Shown here: piece by piece, positions 27,177-36,651 of the stretch
Layout of the letters: each line of letters opens with the position of its first letter
How positions within the stretch are numbered: the stretch's first letter is position 1
NCBI GenBank assembly: GCA_963798275.1
Contig: CAWCTB010000024.1
Location: 1-64,000, forward strand
Direction: 5' to 3'
Source of the DNA: CAWCTB01 sp963798275
GTDB lineage: Bacteria; Acidobacteriota; Terriglobia; Terriglobales; Acidobacteriaceae
Length of the DNA: 64,000 nt
Notes under the pieces: generated by a model
What the model was told of the DNA's origin: nothing
The model's input: the letters and a program-made list of their open reading frames with translations, nothing else
The model's database searches: none
Made by a program: the position numbers and the translations under genes

Positions 27177-27585
27177 AGCAAAACCTCTCGGGATTCGACG
27201 TACTGTTGGCCAGATAAATTGTATTACCGGAGTGTAAGTGACGGCCGCGTGGAAGGCTACACGTAAAGGCTCCCTGGAGTTCCTGTGGCTGACAACCCTG
27301 CCTGTAACGAGAAAATATCTTCCAAAACTGTCGGCTCGCCATCTCTCAACCCCGAGCATGCGATTTCTTTAAAGCGACGGTTTTGCACAGAATACACCGT
27401 ATCGTATTGATACATAAGTAGTTATTTATCAGTTGCAAGCACTTGCACTGGGGTCGCAAAAATTATCACTCTTGACGAGTGGCAGGTTTCCCGCTGAAAT
27501 GGTGGCGCCGATGGTCATCGGCCGCAAGAGTGGTGGGCGTGCCAGATAAGACGTTAGCTTCTGGTGACGCGAGTGAGGACGAGAC
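27177..27585. other. Divergent promoter region of TPR and CTERM genes
   Basis: About 410 bases between divergent genes. It holds GTATC-GTATT-GATAC (27399-27413) and TGCAAG-CA-CTTGCA (27434-27447) inverted repeats within an AT-rich stretch that would suit promoters. No ORF with support. Confidence 0.45.
27434..27447. promoter_or_regulatory. Palindrome TGCAAGCACTTGCA
   Basis: Six-base arms around CA, in the divergent control region of the TPR lipoprotein and the VPEGG-CTERM protein. Candidate operator; the binding protein is unknown. Confidence 0.4.
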
Positions 27586-28305
27586 GTGAAAAGCAGAATC
27601 CAAATCTGTTTTGTGGCGCTGTTAGCACTGCTTTGGTTGGTGCCTTTCGGCTTTGCCGACAATCCGGTGTCCGTCTCGATCGACAGCTCGGCACTCAATA
27701 ATCCAATTTATGACGGCGAGTACGTCGCCCCATACAGTGCCAACAACGGTCAACTGTCGCTCATCTGCGATGACTTCAAGGACAACCAATACGTCGGAAT
27801 CCCCTACAACTTCAATGTGAACAGCTTCAGTAACATCACCTATGGTGCGGGAACGACTAACGTCATGTTCGGTGGCTTTTCCAACGCAGCTGCGCTCTAC
27901 CAGGCAGCGGCTTATCTGGCCATCGAGTTGGTCCACAATCCCTCACAGGCAGCTTACTTGACGTTTGCGATTTGGGATGTTTTTGATGATGCTGCTGTAC
28001 ACACGCAAATGCATGCTTATGGAGATGATTCCGGCTATAGCGCAGTTCGAGCGTTAGTGGGCAATGCATTCAGTGTTGCCGGAAGTCAGTCGGCTGATTT
28101 TTACTCTGGCGTTTTAGTTTTCACGCCCGTTGGCTGTGCTGGAAATGGCACTATTAATTGCACTCAACATGGCCAAGGCGTGCAAGAATTCTTTGAAGTG
28201 GTGCCTGAGGGCGGCTCGGCTTTCGTCTATCTTTTCATCGCAGCAGTGGCTTGTTTCGGAGGCATTTTCCTTTCGCGACGCCGCACAGCCATGAGTCAGG
28301 CCTAA
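27586..28305 (+). CDS. Secreted protein with VPEGG-CTERM sorting signal
   Basis: A 239-residue secreted protein. The start is GTG 27586 (GAGGA upstream), followed by a signal peptide ending PFGFADNP. The body has no recognised catalytic motif and reads as a beta-rich domain with a conserved-looking ICDDFKDN segment and three Cys. The C-terminus is a PEP-CTERM-like tripartite signal: VPEGGSAFVYLF, a hydrophobic helix (IAAVACFGGIFL) and the basic end SRRRTAMSQ. Proteins with this tail are usually cut and anchored by an exosortase and are associated with exopolysaccharide loci. The VPEGG variant replaces canonical PEP. No exosortase is visible in this window. Confidence 0.85.
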   Translation: MKSRIQICFVALLALLWLVPFGFADNPVSVSIDSSALNNPIYDGEYVAPYSANNGQLSLICDDFKDNQYVGIPYNFNVNSFSNITYGAGTTNVMFGGFSNAAALYQAAAYLAIELVHNPSQAAYLTFAIWDVFDDAAVHTQMHAYGDDSGYSAVRALVGNAFSVAGSQSADFYSGVLVFTPVGCAGNGTINCTQHGQGVQEFFEVVPEGGSAFVYLFIAAVACFGGIFLSRRRTAMSQA

Positions 28306-28620
28306 TTCTATTCTCAGTAAGCCTTGAGATTACCCGAAGAGCTAATCGGGGGTTGTCCCCAGATGTGGGTGTGCTGCGGTCGACGAACCTCCTTCGCGAC
28401 ACGGTCTACGGCGCAAGGGGTGCGCGGAGTCATTTGGCTTTGTATATTTGGGTAAACCTGGCCATCGGTTTTGTTCGTCCCGTCGCCGATCATCAGCTCA
28501 GCCTGTAGAATCAAAACCAGTCGCTACATCCTTAGGTCACACTCGCGAAAAGGCCCTCGCTAACGCTTGCAACATGCCGAGTAGGCCTTGCCCTCCCGTG
28601 GGGTAGATAACCAAAAACAC
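28306..28620. other. Intergenic region before the NtrC-like regulator
   Basis: About 315 bases. Short GC-rich inverted repeats (CGGGGGTTGTCCCC near 28348) are present, but there is no convincing terminator T-run, -24/-12 promoter or riboswitch. No gene seen. Confidence 0.35.
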
Positions 28621-30120
28621 ATGGATGCCAAGTTGGGCACGACAGTGCAAGTGCTGGTCGTCAGCCGGGAGTCTACCGTGCTGCGTCCGTTCTTCTCAAT
28701 GGGAGAGGAGAATTCCTGGGATGTTGAGAGCGCGAGCAGCGGATGGGGAGCGATTGAACGGGTGGGGTCAGGCACAACCCCGGACCTTCTGGTGCTGGAT
28801 ATGCCACGCGGCGACACTGATGGATTGCACTTCTTGCGTTGGTTGCGCCGACTTCGCCCGCAGCTTCCAATTATCCTGGTTTGCGAGCCGGACGACGCGC
28901 CTAAGAAGCAGGAAGCCATTCGACTCGGTGCTAGAGACTGCCTGTTCAGGCCATTGAACAGCCCAACAATCAAGAGGGTCATGAGGCGTCACCTTTCTTC
29001 GGACGGCGACCCAACGGAAACAAACATCACGAGCGACGATGTCGAACCGCTTGGCGGCGAGGACTTCTTCGTTGGAGCCAGCTTGGTCATGCGCAAGCTT
29101 CGCGCGCAGGCAGAGTCACTCGCTGCGAGCGATGGTCCCGTGCTGATCCTAGGCGAGGGCGGAAGTGGCAAGCAAACCGCCGCCCGGCTAATCCACCAAC
29201 TATCCGTAAGGTCTGGATTTGAGTTCGCAGCGGTGAATTGTGCAGCGCTCCCCGGCGATCTGCTGGAGAACGAACTGTTCGGCCACAGCCGCAACGGCAG
29301 TGAAGGGACGCCATCCAAACCAGGGAAGCTGGAGTTCTGCGAGAAAGGCACGATTCTCCTCGATGAGATCACTGAAATGCCACTGCCCCTGCAGGCCACG
29401 CTGCTGCAGGTGTTGCGGCGCAAGCAATTTCTCAGGCCAGGAACGGGGACACCGGTGGAAGTCAACGTCCGCGTGTTGGCGAGCAGTACGAGCAACGTCG
29501 ACCGAGCAATCTCCGAAAAGAAGCTTCGCCAAGATCTCTATTATTGCCTGAGCGCCTACACGATTCACGTTCCTCCCCTACGTGAGCGCCGAGAAGAAGT
29601 TCCGCTCTTGCTGCACTATTTCATGCGACGGCTTGCCAAGCATTACGGCCTGTCCGCCCGCAGCTTTGCCGCGGCAGTGTTGGAGGCGTGCCAATCACAC
29701 TCCTGGCCGGGGAATCTACGGGAGATGGAGACCTTCGTGAAGCGTTACCTGATGGCGGAAGAGAAAGACGGAGCATTCGATAGCAAAACCGAGCCTGCCG
29801 GCCCGGGTCAGACCGAGAATCTAATGTTGCCGTCTCCCACCAGCCCGCTTCCATCGGCAGAGTTGCCAAGTCTGGGGATCTCTGATGGCGATTCCCTCAA
29901 GTCCCTGGTACAGACGGCAAAGTTGGAAACCGAGAGAAACGCGATCGCAGCCGCTTTGAGCGCAACTGGCTGGAATCGAAAAGCCGCATCGCGACTCCTC
30001 AAAGTCAGTTATCGAACGTTGCTTTACAAAATCGACCAGTATCAGATGACCTCGGCTGAAACTGCCCTGTGCCAAACAGGCGCGGGACGTAAAAGCAATG
30101 GGAACGGATTCGGCAAGTAA
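28621..30120 (+). CDS. NtrC-like response regulator lacking the GAFTGA motif
   Basis: A protein of about 499 residues with receiver, AAA+ and Fis-type HTH domains. The receiver has its acceptor in PDLLVLDMPRGD. The AAA+ domain has Walker A GEGGSGKQ, NCAALPGDLLENELFGH, Walker B GTILLDEI and LRQDLYYCLSAYTIHVPPL. The region that normally reads ExGAFTGA after ELFGH is instead SRNGSEGTPSKPGK, so the sigma-54 contact loop is absent; the second Arg of DLYYRL is Cys. The C-terminus (AAALSATGWNRKAASRLLKV) is a normal Fis HTH. ATG 28621 is preferred over TTG 28588. It resembles PrsR-type regulators of PEP-CTERM loci but probably cannot remodel sigma-54 polymerase. Confidence 0.85.
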   Translation: MDAKLGTTVQVLVVSRESTVLRPFFSMGEENSWDVESASSGWGAIERVGSGTTPDLLVLDMPRGDTDGLHFLRWLRRLRPQLPIILVCEPDDAPKKQEAIRLGARDCLFRPLNSPTIKRVMRRHLSSDGDPTETNITSDDVEPLGGEDFFVGASLVMRKLRAQAESLAASDGPVLILGEGGSGKQTAARLIHQLSVRSGFEFAAVNCAALPGDLLENELFGHSRNGSEGTPSKPGKLEFCEKGTILLDEITEMPLPLQATLLQVLRRKQFLRPGTGTPVEVNVRVLASSTSNVDRAISEKKLRQDLYYCLSAYTIHVPPLRERREEVPLLLHYFMRRLAKHYGLSARSFAAAVLEACQSHSWPGNLREMETFVKRYLMAEEKDGAFDSKTEPAGPGQTENLMLPSPTSPLPSAELPSLGISDGDSLKSLVQTAKLETERNAIAAALSATGWNRKAASRLLKVSYRTLLYKIDQYQMTSAETALCQTGAGRKSNGNGFGK

Positions 30121-30137
30121 TACCGGGGCGATTGGGC

Positions 30138-30848
30138 ATGATGATGCGAAGTGATAGCCGGCACAGCAGTTGGATCGCGAGGGTCACAGGCAGTGGCCCG
30201 TGGGCGAAATGTCTAGGCCAGATACTGGTTAGCATCTTGCTTGCGGCTTGTGCTTTGGCACAAGCGCCTACTGCAACTCAATCCGATGCACGAGCTGTGG
30301 GTCCCGCAGAGGTGAGTGCAGTTACGCAGTCAGTGAAGGCGGCGACGAACACTCCGCACGATGACAGTTTCGTCATAGGCAATGGAGACGTTTTGGCGAT
30401 CAGTGTTTGGAAACAACCAGACCTCTCGCGGTCTCTTCCGGTGCGGTCAGACGGAAGGATTTCGCTGCCCTTAATCGGCGAGGTACAGGCAGCTGGACGG
30501 ACTCCTTTAAAGTTGGAAGCCGACATTACCACCAAGTTGCAACCGTATCTCACCGAACCAGAAGTGACGGTGATCGTCGAGCAGATTAATAGCCAAAAGT
30601 TCAACATCCTGGGTCGAGTTGCCAAGCCGGGCTCCTACCCGCTAACAAACTCGACAACGGTGCTCGACGGCATTGCCCTGGCCGGCGGCTGTCGCGATTT
30701 CGCCAAGCAAAAAGCGATCTATATTCTTCGCAAGAGTCCCGACGGCAGTGAATCGCGCCTTCCCTTTAATTACCAAAATGTGATTAAAGGGAAGAGTCTT
30801 GGGCAAAACATCCTGCTTCAACCCCATGACACTATTGTCGTCCCTTAG
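30138..30848 (+). CDS. Polysaccharide export protein (Wza-like)
   Basis: A protein of about 236 residues with a signal peptide (ILVSILLAACALAQAP). It has the Poly_export domain, starting FVIGNGDVLAISVWKQPDLS and including RSDGRISLPLIGEVQAAGRT, followed by one SLBB domain (FNILGRVAKPGSYPLTNSTT with LAGGCRDFAKQKAIYILRK). This is the short outer-membrane export protein found in exosortase-type and Wzx/Wzy loci. An LAAC sequence inside the signal region could serve as a lipobox. It starts 18 bases after the regulator, and its end overlaps the start of the outer-membrane barrel gene. Confidence 0.93.
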   Translation: MMMRSDSRHSSWIARVTGSGPWAKCLGQILVSILLAACALAQAPTATQSDARAVGPAEVSAVTQSVKAATNTPHDDSFVIGNGDVLAISVWKQPDLSRSLPVRSDGRISLPLIGEVQAAGRTPLKLEADITTKLQPYLTEPEVTVIVEQINSQKFNILGRVAKPGSYPLTNSTTVLDGIALAGGCRDFAKQKAIYILRKSPDGSESRLPFNYQNVIKGKSLGQNILLQPHDTIVVP

Positions 30849-32199
30849 AGTCGCCATTCTCGCGCCAGCGTTACTAGGCCTTTTGTTGCTGGTGCCGATC
30901 CGTGTGTGGCCTCAAGTTGACACGAACACTGCAGAATCTGACACCACCGCCGCGGAAGAAGTCGCCGATGCAGGTGCCGCCACCGGTGAGCGGAAATGCA
31001 TATGAAACCAGCCTTCACTTCCGAAACAGAGTCCAATTACCTGCGGGGCGGCTTGACGATTTCCGGCGCATATTCCAACAACATCACGGGAGGCGAGCCG
31101 CCTGTTGGGGGCGCAAGCTATTCGATTTGGCCAATGCTTGAGCTCGACAAGAGCACCAGCCGGGGACATTACGTGCTCTCCTACAGCCCCGGCTTTACCT
31201 TCTACCCGCAGGTGAGCTCGTTTAACAGAACTAACCAGAATGCCGCCTTGGACTTGCAATACCGCCTGAGTCCAAATGCGACTATCAGTGTGAGTGAAGC
31301 GTTTCTAAAAACATCCAACATATTTAACCAACCCAATCCGCTCTCAGTCACCGTAGTTTCCGGGTCAGCGCCGGCCCCGAACCAGGCAATCGTGCCTCCC
31401 ACGCAGGACCAGCAGAGCAATTTGGCGAATGCGCAGCTGACGTATCAGCTTGATGAGAGTTCTATGATAGGGGTCAGCGGATCTTTCGATAACCTCCGCT
31501 TCCCGAACTCTGCGGAAGCGACAGGACTCTACGACTCAAATTCGGCTGCAGGATCAGCTTTTTATTCCCGCAGTCTGCACGGCAAGTATCAGGTCGGAGT
31601 GAATTACCAATACCAAAACTTCGGGTCGTACCCGGCGAGCACCCAAAGTGACACCAGCATTCGCACCCAAACGCAGACTGTTTTTCTGTTCTTGACGATT
31701 AATCTAAAACCGACGCTCTCTCTTTCCTTCTCCGCCGGTCCGCAGCACTATACCGCAACGCAGTCGCCGTTTCCAGTCGTCCAATCTTGGTCTCCTCTGA
31801 CAATGGCAAGCATTAGCTGGCAGGGTGAGCGCACCAGTTTAGCGGCCAGTTACTCCAGGATCGTTACGAGCGCAGGTGGCCTGAATGGGACGTTCCAGTC
31901 GAACAGCGCGAGTGCCACGGCGAGGTGGCAAGTATCCCGCACATGGAGCGCGGGAATCTCGGCAAGCTACGCAGGTGTACAAGAATTTGACGCCATCCTT
32001 TACAGTGTCGAGCCCAGGAGGGCACTCCCTGTTGGGAACCGTCTCGGTTACGCACTCCTTGGGCGAACATCTTAGTGCGCAGGGCGGATATAGCTGGGGA
32101 AGACAAAGCTACAGCGGATCCACAGTGATCTCAAATCTGCCCGACACGAATCGCGTATTTGTTTCCCTTTCATACCAGTTCACCAGACCTCTTCAGTGA
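30826..32199 (+). pseudogene. Outer-membrane beta-barrel protein, frameshifted
   Basis: From ATG 30826, overlapping the export gene, a signal peptide (VAILAPALLGLLLLVPIRVW) is followed by a short acidic linker. Frame changes near 30965 (into MQVPPPVSGNAYETS) and 31010 lead to the main body: NYLRGGLTISGAYSNNITGG and many alternating hydrophobic strands. A third shift near 31975 leads to the last strands (HSLGEHLSAQGGYSWGRQSY) and the aromatic end VSLSYQFTRPL. This is a barrel of the type that follows the export protein in PEP-CTERM loci, presumably helping polysaccharide cross the outer membrane. As written it is broken three times. Confidence 0.78.
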
Positions 32200-32204
32200 C
32201 GACC

Positions 32205-33815
32205 ATGCCGCAGCCCATTGAACAAACCGGACAGAGTACTTCGGGTGTCCAGTACTGGTTTTCACTCGTCCGCCGTCGACACTTGCATTTCTTGATTCCA
32301 ATGTTCCTGGGTTGGCTCGCGGTGTGGGGAGCAAGCTGGATTTTGCCGCCCAGTTATCAGTCAGGCACGCTAATCCTGGTGGAACAGCCCACTATGCCAA
32401 GGGACTATGTTGTGCCAAATGTTAACGACAACCTACAGCAGCGTCTGCAGAGCATCACACAGCAGATCCTTAGCCGTTCGCGCTTGTTGCATATCGTTGA
32501 TGAGCTGAATCTATACACGAAGGACCGCTCTCGGCTGACTCCTGACGATATCGTCGACAAGATGCGAAAGGATATCGATGTGGAACTGGTACGGGGTGCA
32601 GATAACAGCGTGTCGGCATTTCACGTATCCTATTCGGCGCGTGACCCTTTGATCGCTCAACAGGTAACAGGTAAACTGACCAATTTGTTTATCGATGAGA
32701 ATCTCGAGAGGCGGCAGCAGGAGTCTGAAGACACAACCAAGTTTCTCCAGAATCAGCTGGAGACTGCTCGGCAAAGCTTGGCGGCGCAAGAGGAGAAAAT
32801 ACGCGCATTCAAGGGGCAGCATCTTGGCGAGCTCCCGACTCAACTGGGGAGCAACCTTCAGATACTGAGCGGTCTGCAATCGCAATTGCAGGCTCAACAA
32901 GACGCTCTCAACAATACCAGACAGCAGCATGCCTATTTGGAGACACTCCTGAACCAATATCGGGCACTGCAAGGACCCTCCAAGACGCCAGAAGGGGCCC
33001 CTGTGACCCTGGCGTCAGTCAACCAGCAACTCGACAAGCTGAAAACGGAGTTGGGAGATTTGCGCACTACTTACGGGGATCAACATCCCGAGATCCGTGC
33101 GTTGAAGGATAAGATTGCGAGAACAGAGAAGATAAGAGACCAACTTCTGGCAGACTCAAAAACTAACAATGGCGGAGCTCAGCCCGCTAGCAATGCGGTT
33201 GCGCTCACTTCCGAGGCCGCCGGGACTAAAGACCTGTCGCTGATACCTCAGCTGCAAAGCCAGTTGCAAGCCAACCAAATTGAGATTCGGAACCGTGAGC
33301 AAGCGATCGCTGCCCTCACCTCGAAAATCAACGACTACCAGGCCCGCCTGAATCAAGAGCCTGTACGCGAACAACAGCTTGCCGATTTGACTCGCGGATA
33401 TGATCAATCCAAGGCGTCGTACGATGAATTATTGAAAAAGCAGCAGGGGTCTGCGATGGCGACCAGCATGGAACTTCTCCAACAGGGGGAACGATTTCGT
33501 GTGATTGATCCTCCCAGTCTTCCTCTCAAGCCGAGCTTTCCCAACCGTTTGAAACTCTGCGGCATTGGACTGGCGGTTGGATTGGCGCTGGGACTGGGTG
33601 TGGTTGCGGCTTTCGAGAAGCTGGACGATCGTGTCTACGGTGAAGCGGAATTGAAGAAGTTGCTTGCAATTCCGGTGATCTCGGAGATACCAGTCATCGC
33701 CGATCCCAAGAACGAGACCGCCGAACGTAACAGGATTTGGCTTGGGTCTGTGGCGGCGGTTTTGGTGCTCGTCGCAATTTTGGCTGGCTCCGCCGTTAGC
33801 TACTTGAAAGGCTGA
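32205..33815 (+). CDS. Polysaccharide chain-length determinant (Wzz/GNVR type)
   Basis: A protein of about 536 residues. The N-terminal Wzz domain begins after HLHFLIPMFLGWLAVWGASW (first membrane helix) and includes PPSYQSGTLILVEQPTMP. A long coiled-coil (about residues 170-430) and the GNVR domain follow, with RFRVIDPPSLPLKPSFPNRL before the second helix. A short cytoplasmic part with KLDDRVYGEAELKKLLAIPV then leads to a third helix at the C-terminus. It lacks the fused tyrosine kinase domain; a separate kinase gene follows. ATG 32205 lies just after the barrel stop (32197-32199). It would set polymer length in the inner membrane. Confidence 0.92.
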   Translation: MPQPIEQTGQSTSGVQYWFSLVRRRHLHFLIPMFLGWLAVWGASWILPPSYQSGTLILVEQPTMPRDYVVPNVNDNLQQRLQSITQQILSRSRLLHIVDELNLYTKDRSRLTPDDIVDKMRKDIDVELVRGADNSVSAFHVSYSARDPLIAQQVTGKLTNLFIDENLERRQQESEDTTKFLQNQLETARQSLAAQEEKIRAFKGQHLGELPTQLGSNLQILSGLQSQLQAQQDALNNTRQQHAYLETLLNQYRALQGPSKTPEGAPVTLASVNQQLDKLKTELGDLRTTYGDQHPEIRALKDKIARTEKIRDQLLADSKTNNGGAQPASNAVALTSEAAGTKDLSLIPQLQSQLQANQIEIRNREQAIAALTSKINDYQARLNQEPVREQQLADLTRGYDQSKASYDELLKKQQGSAMATSMELLQQGERFRVIDPPSLPLKPSFPNRLKLCGIGLAVGLALGLGVVAAFEKLDDRVYGEAELKKLLAIPVISEIPVIADPKNETAERNRIWLGSVAAVLVLVAILAGSAVSYLKG

Positions 33816-33834
33816 TCCTGACCCTGAGACTCGG

Positions 33835-34941
33835 ATGTATAAATCCTTCTACAACCTTAAGCGCAGCCCCTTCGAGATTGTTCCGGACCCCTTTTTCTTT
33901 TTTGCGACGCCCAGGCACAACGAAGCCTTAGCCGCGCTCTACCACGGAGTGCGAGGGCACAAGGGATTTGCTGTGCTTACCGGAGAGGTTGGCACCGGAA
34001 AGACTTTATTGCTCCGCTGTCTGGTCGAATTGCTTAAACGAAGCGATGACGTGACCTACGCCTACGTTTTTAATGGCAGGTTGTCGCCTTGTGAGTTTCT
34101 GCAATATGTGGCGAGCGATTTCGGTCTTTCAGCTTGGACCAAGAACAAAAGCGAAATAATCTCCGATCTCAGCAAGTACGTCGTCGCGCGAGGGTCGGCG
34201 AACTTAACGACGGTTCTGATTGTGGACGAGGCGCACCATCTTTCCCACGATGTTCTCGAGGAAATCCGGCTTCTGACAAACCTCGAAACAACTGACGGCA
34301 AGCTCCTGCAAATCTTGCTGGTTGGGCAACCTGAGCTCGACGACAAGCTAGACTCGCCTAATCTCCGGCAGCTGAAGCAGAGAGTCGCTCATCGCGCACA
34401 ACTGGTGCCACTTGATGCGTTGGAAACGGAGGGCTACATTGAGCGGCGCTTGCAGTTAGCAGGAGCCAGCTCGAACGCAGGTGTTTTATTTCCGCGGAAC
34501 ACGGTCCAGAAGATCTATGGTCATTCGCGCGGAATCCCCCGGTTGATCAACACGATCTGCGAAAATGCGCTCATTACTGCGTACGCCCGGCAACTATCGA
34601 GTGTGACTCCCGAGATCGTGGAAGCCACTGCTGCAGATCTTCGTCTGGACGTGGTCAGTTCTCCAAAGATAAGTAAATCGACGGAATTTGGCGACGCCGA
34701 TGTAACGCGTGCGGCCGAAACTCTGCGTGATTTGTTCGCGCTTCTAAAGAACCTGCCTTCAGAGAACGAGGGGCCGGGCGTATCGATGCCCCCCGAGCTG
34801 GCGAGCATGAGCCAAATATTTGACGCTTTGCACAAGTCTGAGATCAAGCGGCAGGGTCTTGATCCTAACAAGTTTACTGGCAGCGCCCGAATTGTTGGAG
34901 GCGGCCGAACGGCAACTTGCCCAAGGTGCGACAGCGGATAA
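33835..34941 (+). CDS. ExeA-like AAA ATPase (XrtA/PEP-CTERM-associated type)
   Basis: The frame starts MYKSFYNLKRSPFEIVPDPF, the standard start of the ExeA/GspA-like ATPase of polysaccharide loci. It carries Walker A GEVGTGKT, Walker B TVLIVDEAHHL, sensor region LLVGQPELDDKL and a lid with SRGIPRLINTICENALITAY. The natural end is probably near 34806: the frame runs without stop into MSQIFDALHKSEIKRQG, which is the usual start of the next gene, the tyrosine kinase. So the two ORFs are joined as written, either by a lost stop or by an indel. Its role in export is inferred from context only. Confidence 0.88.
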   Translation: MYKSFYNLKRSPFEIVPDPFFFFATPRHNEALAALYHGVRGHKGFAVLTGEVGTGKTLLLRCLVELLKRSDDVTYAYVFNGRLSPCEFLQYVASDFGLSAWTKNKSEIISDLSKYVVARGSANLTTVLIVDEAHHLSHDVLEEIRLLTNLETTDGKLLQILLVGQPELDDKLDSPNLRQLKQRVAHRAQLVPLDALETEGYIERRLQLAGASSNAGVLFPRNTVQKIYGHSRGIPRLINTICENALITAYARQLSSVTPEIVEATAADLRLDVVSSPKISKSTEFGDADVTRAAETLRDLFALLKNLPSENEGPGVSMPPELASMSQIFDALHKSEIKRQGLDPNKFTGSARIVGGGRTATCPRCDSG

Positions 34942-35386
34942 GCTCCAGACAACGGACACGGAGCGCAAACGACTGTTTTCCTTTGATGCGGCGCGAGTTC
35001 TGGTGCCGTCCCAAAACAGCCTGGTATGTGACAAAGACGGGGAAAGCTTGGCGGCCGAAAAATTCCGCTATCTTGGTATCCGGCTCAGACACCTTCAGCA
35101 AAAGCGTCTCTTCAAGCGACTGCTGATTACCAGTTCTATGCCTGAAGAGGGTAAGAGCACCGTTGCTGCAAATCTTGCGTACACTCTGGCGAAGAGTCAT
35201 CAGAAGGTACTGCTTTTAGAGGGGGACCTTAGACGACCCACGTTCGCGCGGCAGTTCGGTCTGGGGGTACTTCGCGGTGAACAACAAGTAGTCGCTGATG
35301 GAGCAAACTCACAAGGCATTTCCTGCAGTGTCAGAGCTCAATACAGAGCAAGCGGAGACTATGGTGGCGAGGTCAGGCTCAGATAA
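34807..35386 (+). pseudogene. BY-type tyrosine autokinase, truncated and frameshifted
   Basis: MSQIFDALHKSEIKRQGLDP begins the kinase; after a one-base shift near 34860 it continues as SLLAAPELLEAAERQLAQ and reaches ITSSMPEEGKSTVAANLAYT (Walker A) and LLLEGDLRRPTFARQFGL (Walker A'). Shortly after (about 35265) similarity stops: Walker B and the Tyr-rich C-terminal tail are missing, and the sugar-transferase start follows within 35 bases. The kinase normally phosphorylates itself and gates Wzz-dependent polymerisation, so loss of half the domain should disable it. A deletion here is the simplest reading. Confidence 0.75.
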
Positions 35387-36525
35387 CGGTTCAAGCCCAG
35401 CGCCTCTTTCTTCGAGGGCGGCGTCCGACGGAGAACGCGAACTCCTGACCCAAGACGCCTTCAAGCGGAGGTTCTCGGTCGAGCGGAAGCGAACGGAGCG
35501 GTCCGGAAAGCCCTTTCTGCTCATGCTGCTTGAGACAGGACAGCGCAATGGTGGAGAGAAGAATCGTCAGCTATTTGCCAGTGCCATCTCGGCGCTCCTG
35601 GAATCGACAAGGGAAACTGACGCAGTCGGCTGGTACAAAGACCAGTACATCATTGGGGTCATGTTTACCGAGCTTGTTATCTGCGATAAGACCTCTGTTC
35701 TCAGCACAATGCTTTCGCGGATGAGTAATATTCTTAGAGATAGCTTAACGTTCGAGCAGTTCACTCAAATCAGCATCTCTTTTCATCTCTTCCCAGACAA
35801 GTGGGATCATGACACAACCGACCGGCCAAGCAATCCCGTATTGTATCCTGACTTGTCGGGCGACGAAACTGCAACTCGTCCAAGTATAGTAGCCAAACGA
35901 GTTATAGACGTGATAGGCAGTGTCCTGATCCTGGTTCTGTTTGCCCCTCTGTTCCTAATCATCGCACTAGCGATCAAAGCTTCGTCGCGAGGGCCGGTAT
36001 TATTTAAGCAACAGAGAGTCGGGCAATACGGTACAAGCTTCACATTTCTGAAATTCAGGTCGATGTATGCTGACAACGATCCCAGCGTCCACAAGCAATA
36101 TGTAGCGCAGTTAATCGCCGGAAATGCCCAACGCAATGCCGTCCAACGGCACTAGTGATGACGATGGTGTCTTCAAGCTAACAAATGATGCTAGAGTCAC
36201 AAAAGTGGGAGCGTTCTTGCGGCGAAGCAGTTTAGATGAGCTTCCGCAGTTCTGGAATGTTCTTATGGGGCATATGTCTTTGGTCGGACCACGGCCGGCG
36301 ATTCCTTACGAGGTGGCTGCCTATCAAACATGGCACCGACGGAGAGTCTTACAGGTAAAGCCGGGGATTACCGGGCTCTGGCAAGTCAATGGCCGGTGCC
36401 GTCTCAAGTTCGACGAAATGGTTCGCCTGGATCTTCTATATTCCAAGACTTGGTCACCCTGGGTCGACTTCAAGATACTCCTGCGCACACCACGAGCCGT
36501 ATTGTTACGCGACGGTGCATACTGA
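35298..36525 (+). pseudogene. Undecaprenyl-phosphate sugar transferase, frameshifted
   Basis: The N-terminal part (to about residue 190) is a soluble GGDEF-like region (RRFSVERKRTERSGKPFLLM and VGWYKDQYIIGVMF) without a GGDEF active motif. It is followed by the membrane hairpin KRVIDVIGSVLILVLFAPLF and the bacterial sugar-transferase core: GPVLFKQQRVGQYGTSFTFL and KFRSMYADND. A one-base shift near 36145 leads to SLDELPQFWNVLMGHMSLVG, PRPAIPYEV and KPGITGLWQVNGR. It would start repeat-unit assembly by placing a hexose-1-P on undecaprenyl phosphate. The N-terminal extension matches the form found in PEP-CTERM-type loci. One frame break only. Confidence 0.85.
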
Positions 36526-36651
36526 GGAAGCGTCGCAGGGCTTCTGCTCACGAGCAGTATCAGCAAACTCGCATTCGCCCAAGTCAAAGTCGCTGAATCC
36601 TCTACCCCATAGCATATCCTCAACCAATGCAGTCTCGAAGGCGGTGAACAT

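Noticed and set aside
28550..28580. Sigma-54 (-24/-12) promoter before the NtrC-like gene
   Set aside because: GG and GC elements are present but the spacing does not fit the 10-base requirement.
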